Shown: piece after piece, positions 1-6,587 of the stretch
How the letters are laid out: each line of letters begins with the position of its first letter
Numbering within the stretch: position 1 is the first letter of the stretch
NCBI RefSeq assembly: GCF_002860345.1
Contig: NZ_NMYC01000002.1
Coordinates: forward strand, 1 to 64,000
Direction: 5' to 3'
Length of the DNA stretch: 64,000 nt
From: Bifidobacterium anseris
GTDB taxonomy: Bacteria > Actinomycetota > Actinomycetes > Actinomycetales > Bifidobacteriaceae
Made by a program: the position numbers and the translations under genes
Notes under the pieces: generated by a model
The model's input: only the letters and a program-made list of their open reading frames with translations
Told to the model about the DNA's origin: nothing
Database searches by the model: none

Positions 1-348
1 GTAGGAGTCTGGGCCGTATCTCAGTCCCAATGTGGCCGGTCACCCTCTCAGGCCGGCTACCCGTCAACGCCTTGGTGGGCCGTCACCCCGCCAACAAGCT
101 GATAGGACGCGACCCCATCCCATGCCGCAAAAGCCTTTCCCACACCCCCATGCAGGGGCGCGGAGCATCCGGCATTACCACCCGTTTCCAGGAGCTATTC
201 CGGTGCATGGGGCAGGTTGGTCACGCATTACTCACCCGTTCGCCACTCTCACCCCGGCAGCAAGCTGCCAGGGATCCCGTTCGACTTGCATGTGTTAAGC
301 ACGCCGCCAGCGTTCATCCTGAGCCAGAATCGAACCCTCCACAAAAAA
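1..348 (-). rRNA. rrs: 16S ribosomal RNA, 5' end (partial)
   Basis: Read on the minus strand, the segment begins at about 348 with the bifidobacterial 16S 5' end (TTTTTTGTGGAGGGTTCGAT), followed by the universal CTGGCTCAGGATGAACGCTG primer site, GTGCTTAACACATGCAAGTC, and later the CCAATGTGGCCGGTCACCC region in complement. It runs off the left edge of the window, so only about the first 350 nt of the gene are present. The 5' end is set by homology, not by mapping. Confidence 0.97.
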
Positions 349-700
349 CATTCATGGAGACATCCAACAGATGACTCACAAAAGAAAAAGACGGACCATC
401 CAATAAGGAAGGACGATCACACAAAAACCCCGACACCCATCAAACCCCCTCGGGTACCACACGGGCGGGCATCGGACTGGCAATCAAAGACCACCACACA
501 ACCAACACGAAGTCAGTCGCATGATGAAGTAGTACAGTACACACTATTGAGTTCTCAAACCACCACACACACCCACAACCCGACCAGTCAACCAGACCAG
601 CAAGCCGTGAGCGGCAGCAAGAAGAAAATTTACACCACCCCAAACCAAAACACAAACCCACACCACCAAAACCCAACAAACACAACCCCTCCACGGCGTG
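349..700 (-). promoter_or_regulatory. rRNA operon leader/promoter region
   Basis: This stretch upstream of 16S has no credible gene and is strongly C/A-biased on the plus strand (runs of CCACACAC). At 541-560, read on the minus strand, is TTTGAGAACTCAATAGTGT, the conserved element found in actinobacterial rRNA leaders and spacers, linked to antitermination or processing. A weak promoter is possible (TTGAGA at 553-558, TACTAC-like further on; or TTGACT at 586-591), but no pair of hexamers is convincing. Long open frames here are low-complexity artefacts. Confidence 0.55.
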
Positions 701-761
701 TCACAAACCACCACAACCACACCCCAACCCGTCCAGTCCACCCACGCTACGCCCCACCCCA

Positions 762-919
762 GCGAACGCCACCGGCAAGGAACATGCCAACCGCGTTCGC
801 GCAAAGAGGTCTTAGCGAACGTCACCGACGCAAACCACGCCAACCGTGATCACTCAGCGCCGCCCAGCGAACGCGACCGGCACCCACCCCGCTGGAAAAG
901 GTCGCAAACGGGCTGGCGT
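762..919. repeat. 53-bp-period intergenic tandem repeat, locus 1
   Basis: Three degenerate units start with GCGAACG at 762, 815 and 867, giving steps of 53 and 52 bp. Unit heads read GCGAACGCCACCGGC, GCGAACGTCACCGACGC and GCGAACGCGACCGGC. The second unit matches the array at 43510-43668 almost base for base over its first 24 nt. The array sits between the rRNA leader and the esterase gene. No protein is supported here. Confidence 0.7.
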
Positions 920-939
920 CGTCAACTCGGCAGGTCACT

Positions 940-2721
940 ATGGATGACATGAGCAGACAGCAGCCAGAGGAACACCACGAACCACGTAACGAGACGGCAG
1001 ACACCGCCTCCGCGGACACCATGCCCGCCAACCCCGCCGCCGCCGAGGGCCCGCAGGCCTCTGCCAGCACCGCGAACCCCGCCACACCGCTCACCACACG
1101 CGCCCACCGCCACACCGCGACCTTCTGGGCGATTGTCTGGGGCGCGCTTGTGGTCGTGTGCGTCATCGTCGGTATCGTCATCGGCGGCCTCATGCGCAGC
1201 GGCGCGGACGAGCGGAACGGCAGCGGCGAAACGTCCGTCGTCGCCACGCAGCACGGCAGCGGCACAACCGTCACGCTGCCCTCCTTCTACGGCGACAACA
1301 TGGTCGTCCAACGCGACGAACCGTTCACCATACGCGGCACCGTCCACGCGGCCACCTCCCCCGAATCCACCGAGTCCACCGAATCCGCCGAGCCCGCCGC
1401 CTTCAACGCCTTCAACGTACGCGCCGTCAGCGCCGACGGCACGAAGGAGGCGGTCACCCATGTGAACGACGACGGCACCTTCACCGCCGAGTTCACGCCG
1501 ACCGCCGGCTCGCAGACGCCGTACGTCATCGAGTTCCGCGACGGCGCGACGCCGGTGCATGTGCTCGCGAACGTTGTCTTCGGCGACGTCTTCCTCGCGT
1601 CCGGACAGTCGAACATGGAGCTCAACGTCGACCAGTACTACGGCGATGCGAGCAAACAGCAGGCCAACCTCGGCGGCCAGTTCACGATGAACGACCTGCC
1701 GAAGCCGCTCGTGGACGCCGATGTGCGCTTCGTCGCCGCCGACCGCGTAGCTGGCGACGTCGGTTTCCCGGCGCGTGCCGTCACGAGCGGCCGTTGGCTG
1801 CCGGCGTCCGACGCGCAGCAGGTGCGGCCGATGAGTCTGCTCGCGCAGCAGTTCGCCGCGCATGTGCGTCAGGCGCAGCCGCTGATTCCGGTCGGCGTCG
1901 TGCAGACGGCGTGGGGCGGCACGCCGATCGCGCGTCATGAGGCGGGCGGCGACATCTATGCGAGCCATATCAAGCCGTTGCGCGGCATGCGTTTCGCCGG
2001 CGTCCTGTGGTATCAGGGTTGCGCCGACGCGTCGCGTGCAGCCGACGTCGACGCCTACACACAGCGGATGGTCGCGCTCATCAACCAGTACCGTGACGAT
2101 TTCGACGATGCCGACCTGCCGTTCCTCTACGTGCAGCTCGCGCGCTACGCCACGGATCAGGATTTCCGTGGCATCCGTCAGCGGCAGCTCGACACGCTCG
2201 GCGATGCGCGGCTTGCGAATCTTGACAACGTTGCAATGACCGTCGCAATCGACACCGACAAAGGCACCGACGCTGTCATTCACCCGCTCGGCAAGGACGT
2301 GCTCGGCGCGCGCATGGCCGCACAGTGGCTTGCGATGACGCGCGGCGAGGCGGTGCCCAACGGCCCGATCATCGAAAAAGCGACAACGGGCGCGACGAAA
2401 CCGGGCACGGTGCGCCTGCGTTTCGTCGATGGCACCGCCGACGCGCTCAACGTGCGCGTGCCCCGTCGCGACGTCAGGGCGGGCGTCGACGACATCGCGA
2501 CGCCGACGACGGGCACCATTGAAGGATTCGAAGTCGCCGGATCCGATGGCGTGTTCGTGCCGGCGCGCGCGGCGATCGACGGCGACGGCGTCGTGCTGCG
2601 GTCGGATACCGTCGACGAGATCCGCGCCGTGCGCTACCTCTACGCGAACGATCCGCAGGCGCGGCGGCTGTTGTACAACGACGCACTGCCGGCGAGTCCG
2701 TTCATCATTGACGTCTCATGA
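940..2721 (+). CDS. Membrane-anchored SGNH/SASA-type carbohydrate O-acetylesterase
   Basis: 593 aa. Residues 1-60 are hydrophilic and probably cytosolic. A single transmembrane helix lies at about 61-84, and the rest should be outside the cell. The outer part has the sialate O-acetylesterase-like SGNH layout: nucleophile motif ASGQSNMEL near residue 222, a WYQG block near 357, and a late His (VIHPLGK, near 448) as the likely third catalytic residue. Family enzymes remove O-acetyl groups from sugars. Lying next to the surface-polysaccharide genes, it may trim acetyl groups on the bacterium's own glycan, though a role on host glycans is also possible. A short Glu-Ser-Thr run follows the anchor, near residue 142. 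ATG 949 is an alternative start. The substrate is not known. Confidence 0.8.
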   Translation: MDDMSRQQPEEHHEPRNETADTASADTMPANPAAAEGPQASASTANPATPLTTRAHRHTATFWAIVWGALVVVCVIVGIVIGGLMRSGADERNGSGETSVVATQHGSGTTVTLPSFYGDNMVVQRDEPFTIRGTVHAATSPESTESTESAEPAAFNAFNVRAVSADGTKEAVTHVNDDGTFTAEFTPTAGSQTPYVIEFRDGATPVHVLANVVFGDVFLASGQSNMELNVDQYYGDASKQQANLGGQFTMNDLPKPLVDADVRFVAADRVAGDVGFPARAVTSGRWLPASDAQQVRPMSLLAQQFAAHVRQAQPLIPVGVVQTAWGGTPIARHEAGGDIYASHIKPLRGMRFAGVLWYQGCADASRAADVDAYTQRMVALINQYRDDFDDADLPFLYVQLARYATDQDFRGIRQRQLDTLGDARLANLDNVAMTVAIDTDKGTDAVIHPLGKDVLGARMAAQWLAMTRGEAVPNGPIIEKATTGATKPGTVRLRFVDGTADALNVRVPRRDVRAGVDDIATPTTGTIEGFEVAGSDGVFVPARAAIDGDGVVLRSDTVDEIRAVRYLYANDPQARRLLYNDALPASPFIIDVS

Positions 2722-2751
2722 CAACGGCGACAACAATGTGACAACAACAAA

Positions 2752-2785
2752 GGCCGGGCGTGATTCCGCGGAATCACGCCCGGCC
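2752..2785. terminator. Perfect 34-nt palindrome, bidirectional terminator
   Basis: A 16-bp stem (GGCCGGGCGTGATTCC and its complement) has almost no loop and lies between the convergent esterase and glf genes. On the minus strand it is followed by a T-rich CTTTGTTGTTG tract, so it suits termination of glf; it may also stop the esterase transcript. Confidence 0.8.
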
Positions 2786-2825
2786 TCGCCGATGATGACG
2801 ACAGATACGACTGAGATTACGCCGC

Positions 2826-4013
2826 TCAGCGCTGCTCAAGCAGCGGCGCGACTTCTTCTTCGAAGGACGTGAGCGCCTGATCGAAGACCTGATCCATGTC
2901 GTAGTACGCGTACGTGCCGAGACGTCCGCCGAACACGACCTTCGGCTCGGCGGCGGCCTTCGCCTTGTACCGCGCGTACAACGCCTTGTCCTCGTCGGTG
3001 TTGATCGGATAGTACGGCTCATCGTCGCGATCGGCGAAACGCGAATACTCTTCCCACACCACCGTCTTGTCCGGATTCTGCTCGGCCGCGCGCTCCGGAT
3101 TGAAATTCTTGAACTCGATCGCACGCGTATACGGCACATCGGCGTCCGAGAAGTTCATGACCGGGCAGCCGAAATGATCGCCCTCGTCATAGCGCACCTC
3201 CTTGAAATCGACGGTGCGCCACTTGAGCTCGCCCAGATCATAGTCGAAATAACGGTCGACCGGACCGGTGTAGACGACCGGCACGGCCGCCTCGAGCAGC
3301 GCCTTCTTGTTCAGCGGCTGCGTCTCATCGAAGAAATCGGTCTCCAGCTGCACAGTGATGCGCGGATCGTCGATCATCCGCTCAAGCCACGCCGTATAGC
3401 CGTCCTTCGGCAGACCCTCCCACGTGTCCTTGAAGTAACGGTTGTTGTAGTTGAAACGCACCGGCAGACGCTTGATGATGCTCGCCGGCAGCTCGCTCGC
3501 GTCCGTCTGCCACTGCTTGGCCGTGTAGTTCTTGATGAACGCCTCGTACAGAGGACGGCCGATCAGCGAAATGCCCTGATCGTTGAGATTCGCCGGATCG
3601 GTGCCCGCCAGCTCGCCCGCCTGCTCCTCGATGAGCGCCTTCGCCTGCGCCGGCGTGTAGTTCGCGCGGAAGAACTGGTTGATCGTGCCCAGATTGATCG
3701 GCAACGGGAACACCTCGCCGTCATGCGTCGCGTACACACGATGCACGTAATCGGTGAAATCGGTGAAACGATTCACATAATCCCACACGCGCTCGTTCGA
3801 CGTATGGAACAGGTGCGCGCCGTACTTGTGGATCTCGGCACCCGTCTGCGGATCCATATACGAATAGGCGTTACCGCCGATATGGTCACGCACGTCGATG
3901 ATCGTCACATGCGCGCCGAGCTTCTCAACGGCCTGCTGCGCGATGGTCAGACCAAAGATACCGGCGCCGACGATCACCAGATCGGGCATGGCATTGCGCT
4001 CGTTCGAGGTCAT
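2826..4013 (-). CDS. glf: UDP-galactopyranose mutase
   Basis: 395 aa, the usual length. The flavoenzyme converts UDP-galactopyranose to UDP-galactofuranose in the cytosol, the donor for galactan. The FAD-binding Rossmann motif VIVGAGIFGL is at residues 13-22, followed by the family blocks IGGNAYSY, KYGAHLFHT, FPLPINLGTINQFF, NYTAKQW and the C-terminal GRLGTYAYYDMDQ that contacts substrate and flavin. The start at 4013 is chosen because an AGGA box lies about 7 nt upstream; an in-frame upstream ATG (4055) has no such site and adds residues the family lacks. It is convergent with the esterase and divergent from the GT2 gene at 4260. Confidence 0.97.
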   Translation of the reverse strand: MTSNERNAMPDLVIVGAGIFGLTIAQQAVEKLGAHVTIIDVRDHIGGNAYSYMDPQTGAEIHKYGAHLFHTSNERVWDYVNRFTDFTDYVHRVYATHDGEVFPLPINLGTINQFFRANYTPAQAKALIEEQAGELAGTDPANLNDQGISLIGRPLYEAFIKNYTAKQWQTDASELPASIIKRLPVRFNYNNRYFKDTWEGLPKDGYTAWLERMIDDPRITVQLETDFFDETQPLNKKALLEAAVPVVYTGPVDRYFDYDLGELKWRTVDFKEVRYDEGDHFGCPVMNFSDADVPYTRAIEFKNFNPERAAEQNPDKTVVWEEYSRFADRDDEPYYPINTDEDKALYARYKAKAAAEPKVVFGGRLGTYAYYDMDQVFDQALTSFEEEVAPLLEQR

Positions 4014-4190
4014 AGATGTCCTTCCGAAAAACATACGAATCGATGACGTCCGCAAAGCGTTACCGCATGGACGTTCACGTTGCCGCGCCGGCGTGGCAAG
4101 ACGCGGCGCGCATTCGGCACCAGCTTAAAACGCGGTATGCACACGACGGGACGAGGTCGCGCGCATTCCGCATCGGACCGCCGATTCCGC

Positions 4191-4241
4191 CGGCCGTGGC
4201 CGCCGTCCGCGCGCTTGCGGCGCCGCAAGCGGCCACGGCCG
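4191..4241. repeat. Large GC-rich hairpin in the glf/GT2 divergent region
   Basis: Outer arms CGGCCGTGGCC (4191-4201) and GGCCACGGCCG (4231-4241) enclose an inner 18-bp palindrome, GCTTGCGGCGCCGCAAGC (4213-4230). It ends 6 nt before a -10-like TACGAT and 18 nt before the GT2 start. It could be an operator or an attenuating structure; there is no T-tract. Confidence 0.55.
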
Positions 4242-4246
4242 TGGTT

Positions 4247-4252
4247 TACGAT
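4247..4252 (+). promoter_or_regulatory. -10 box of a probable leaderless promoter
   Basis: TACGAT lies 7 nt upstream of ATG 4260. This spacing places the transcription start at or next to the A of the ATG. No strong Shine-Dalgarno box is present and no clear -35 was seen. Confidence 0.4.
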
Positions 4253-4259
4253 AGGTTGC

Positions 4260-5336
4260 ATGAACCAAACGGAACGCCGGGAGACGACGCCCCCCTTCAC
4301 GCTGCTGATGGCGGTGTACGGGGGCAATTCGTTGCGTGAGGTGGAGCGTTCCGTCCAGTCGAGCACGATCGAGCAGACGCTGCCGCCGTCGCAGATCGTC
4401 ATCGTGCGCGACGGCGCCGTGCAGGAGCCGGTGCAGCGTTATCTCGACACGTTGCAGTCGACGATGTCCGTGTGGTTCACGGCTGAGCATCCCGACGAGC
4501 CGGTGCCCGAAGTGACGATCGTGCCGCTCGACGAGAACCGTGGACTTGCGCATGCGCTCAACGTCGGGCTGCAACATTGCCAATACGATATCGTCGCGCG
4601 CGCCGACAGCGACGACGTGTCGCTGCCGAACCGTTTCGCGACGCTCATACCGCTGTTCGTGCGCCGTTCGAACGCCGCGCATACCGATGAACAGTCGCGT
4701 CGCCCGGTCGATGTGATGGGCAGCGCGATCCGCGAGTTCAGCGACGACGAGGACGACCCCGGTCAGATCCGCATGCTGCCGGCCGAAGGCGCCGACCTTG
4801 AGCGGTATGCGCGCCTGCAGTCGCCGGTGCATCATCCGAGCGTCGTCTTCCGCAAGTCGACGGTGCTCGACGCCGGCGGCTATCCCGAGCATTCCGGCAG
4901 ATTCGAGGATTACATGCTGTGGGAGCGGCTGATGCTCGCCCATGCGCGATTCCTCAACGTGCCGCAGCCGCTCGTGCTGTACCGTACGAGCGAGGCCGCG
5001 TACGAGCGCCGCGGCGGCAGCGAGATGTTCCGCGACGAACTGAAGCTGCAGTGGCGTTTCCTGCGTGATGGTTTCACGACGCCGTGGCAATTCCTGCGCA
5101 ACGTGTTCGTCCGCGCCGCCTACCGCGTGATTCCGACGTCGCTGCGCAAGCGCGCGTACCGTTCGATGACGTCGCGGCACAACACCGAGATCGCTACGTC
5201 GCCGCAGCCGCCACTGCCGCCGCAGCACGGCCGTCACAGCGCGGCGCCGCGCGAAGACGCGAGAGCGACGTCCACGTCATCAACAATGCCCGCGTCATCA
5301 GCGACGTCCGAGCCGCACGCGCCGCCGCTGCAGTGA
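4260..5336 (+). CDS. Family 2 glycosyltransferase
   Basis: 358 aa, soluble, GT-A fold. The N-terminal nucleotide-sugar half runs from FTLLMAVYGG (near residue 13) to the DxD-type motif RADSDDVS (114-121), with DENRGLAHALN between. EDYMLWERL further on gives the usual acceptor-side ED motif. The tail after about residue 310 is Pro/Ala/Ser rich and probably disordered. The start is set at 4260, since the frame upstream is arginine-rich and unlike the family; the gene may be leaderless. It faces glf across a shared upstream region and converges on the next GT gene with a 9-bp gap. It probably adds one sugar in the surface-glycan pathway; donor and acceptor are unknown. Confidence 0.85.
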   Translation: MNQTERRETTPPFTLLMAVYGGNSLREVERSVQSSTIEQTLPPSQIVIVRDGAVQEPVQRYLDTLQSTMSVWFTAEHPDEPVPEVTIVPLDENRGLAHALNVGLQHCQYDIVARADSDDVSLPNRFATLIPLFVRRSNAAHTDEQSRRPVDVMGSAIREFSDDEDDPGQIRMLPAEGADLERYARLQSPVHHPSVVFRKSTVLDAGGYPEHSGRFEDYMLWERLMLAHARFLNVPQPLVLYRTSEAAYERRGGSEMFRDELKLQWRFLRDGFTTPWQFLRNVFVRAAYRVIPTSLRKRAYRSMTSRHNTEIATSPQPPLPPQHGRHSAAPREDARATSTSSTMPASSATSEPHAPPLQ

Positions 5337-5345
5337 CATCATCGT

Positions 5346-6344
5346 TCAGACTTCGATCCAGTCGACGTAGGTCGCGATCGGCGGGTAGACGTCGGCGAAG
5401 ATCGTGCTGTTCGATTCCGGTCGCGTGTGCCAGCCGTCACGCCATCCATCGCGCAGGCACTGCGTGATCTGCGCGCGGTCGCCGGCGCGCAGCCATGTGA
5501 AGACCCAGCGGCGCAGCGTCTTGAGCAGCAATGTGATCCTGCCGCCGAACGTGAAGTCGTCGCCGCAGAATCGGAACATCCAGATCTTGTTGCGCACCTC
5601 GTTGTAGAAACGCTCGCCGGGATCAGCGTCGGAAGAGCCAAAACGCTTCGTTTTATGGACGACTTCGCTCGTCGGCACGTAGTAGCCGATGCCGTCGCGC
5701 AGCAGTCTGCTCGTGTATTCGAAATCGTCGTTCCACAGGAAGAACGCGCTGATCGGCAGCCGATGCAGCCCGCGGACGGCGCCGGCGTTAATCAGGCAGG
5801 AGACGAAGGACAGCGAGCGCACCTGGAACGCGCCGTCGCGCATCGTGCGCGCGCCCTTCGCGAGCGCGGCGCGCGGACGCGGCCTGTTCATCCGATGTTC
5901 GCGGCCGTCGACCCACACGGCCTTCGAGCCGAGGACCGTCGGCAGGCAGCCGTTCGTCTCGACGCACAGGTCACAGGCGCGCAGCAGCGCGGCGAGCGCG
6001 TCGGGCGTCGGCACCGTGTCGTCGTCCATCAACCACAGATAGTCGACGGCTCCCGGCTTCGGCAGGTTCTTCTTGTTGCCCATGCCTCTGCCCACCGCGT
6101 AGGCGATGCCGGCGCAGAAGCCACCGGCGCCGCCGACGTTCTGCGGAAGTCCGATGACTTTCGTGACGATCGGCGAACGCTCGGCGAAGTCGTGGGCGAC
6201 CTGACGTGCGCCGTCGGTGCTCGCGTTGTCGACGATGATGATGCGGTCGGGGCGGCGCGTCTGTCCGAGGATGCCGTCGAGGCATTCTTCAAGCAGCTGC
6301 TTGCGGTTGTAGGAGACGACGACGGCGGTCACTGAGTATTGCAT
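5346..6344 (-). CDS. GT2 glycosyltransferase, GlfT1/rhamnosyl-galactofuranosyl-transferase-like
   Basis: 332 aa. It has the RfbN/GlfT1 type of GT2 domain: VVVSYNRKQLLEECL at the N-terminus, VDNASTDG, the glycine-rich NVGGAGGFCAGI and the metal-binding WLMDDDTVP. In mycobacteria GlfT1 adds the first galactofuranoses to the rhamnosyl linker. Beside glf and two GlfT2-like genes, this is a good candidate to start galactofuranan here. The start is taken as ATG 6344 because a consensus TATAAT (6352-6357) overlaps the upstream ATG 6353, which therefore cannot be in the mRNA. The transcript looks leaderless. Confidence 0.85.
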   Translation of the reverse strand: MQYSVTAVVVSYNRKQLLEECLDGILGQTRRPDRIIIVDNASTDGARQVAHDFAERSPIVTKVIGLPQNVGGAGGFCAGIAYAVGRGMGNKKNLPKPGAVDYLWLMDDDTVPTPDALAALLRACDLCVETNGCLPTVLGSKAVWVDGREHRMNRPRPRAALAKGARTMRDGAFQVRSLSFVSCLINAGAVRGLHRLPISAFFLWNDDFEYTSRLLRDGIGYYVPTSEVVHKTKRFGSSDADPGERFYNEVRNKIWMFRFCGDDFTFGGRITLLLKTLRRWVFTWLRAGDRAQITQCLRDGWRDGWHTRPESNSTIFADVYPPIATYVDWIEV

Positions 6345-6351
6345 AGCCGCC

Positions 6352-6357
6352 ATTATA
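6352..6357 (-). promoter_or_regulatory. TATAAT -10 box, leaderless GT2 transcript
   Basis: A perfect -10 hexamer on the minus strand lies 7 nt ahead of ATG 6344. A 10-bp direct repeat, TATATGGGCG twice in tandem, covers about 6354-6373 beside it. No good -35 was found. Confidence 0.5.
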
Positions 6358-6429
6358 TGGGCGTATATGGGCGATAGCCGCCGGCACCCGACATATGCGC
6401 GGCGACGGGACGTAATCAGGTGGCGACGT

Positions 6430-6435
6430 TACAAT
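6430..6435 (+). promoter_or_regulatory. -10 box upstream of the phosphoglycerol transferase gene
   Basis: TACAAT followed 8 nt later by ATG 6444, the start of a small upstream frame, and 144 nt later by ATG 6580. No -35 consensus is visible. Confidence 0.4.
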
Positions 6436-6443
6436 GGCCTGTC

Positions 6444-6587
6444 ATGAGTCGGAAACGCGGCGTCGCACGCGATGCCGCACGGTCCGCCACGCCGTGTCCG
6501 CCGAATCACGTTTCCGTTACCGTTTCACCGCAATGCAGTGTCCGCGCTGTTGCGATCCCATGCAGAAAGGCCCAGCACGATGCGTGA
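6444..6587 (+). CDS. Possible 47-codon leaderless upstream ORF
   Basis: A short frame starts with ATG 8 nt after a TACAAT -10 box and ends with TGA at 6585-6587, overlapping the start of the LtaS-like gene (ATG 6580) by 8 nt. The peptide is basic (begins MSRKRGVARDAARS) with three Cys, and matches nothing I recognise. The stop/start overlap would suit translational coupling. It could equally be a chance frame in the 5' leader. Confidence 0.25.
   Translation: MSRKRGVARDAARSATPCPPNHVSVTVSPQCSVRAVAIPCRKAQHDA

Noticed and set aside
217-849. A 210-codon open frame in the rRNA leader
   Set aside because: It overlaps the 16S 5' end, is made of Thr/Pro/His/Gln low-complexity sequence from CCACAC-type runs, and has no ribosome site.
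922-2283. A 453-codon minus-strand frame opposite the esterase
   Set aside because: Arg/Val/Gly-rich antisense shadow; the plus strand carries a coherent SGNH esterase with a membrane anchor.
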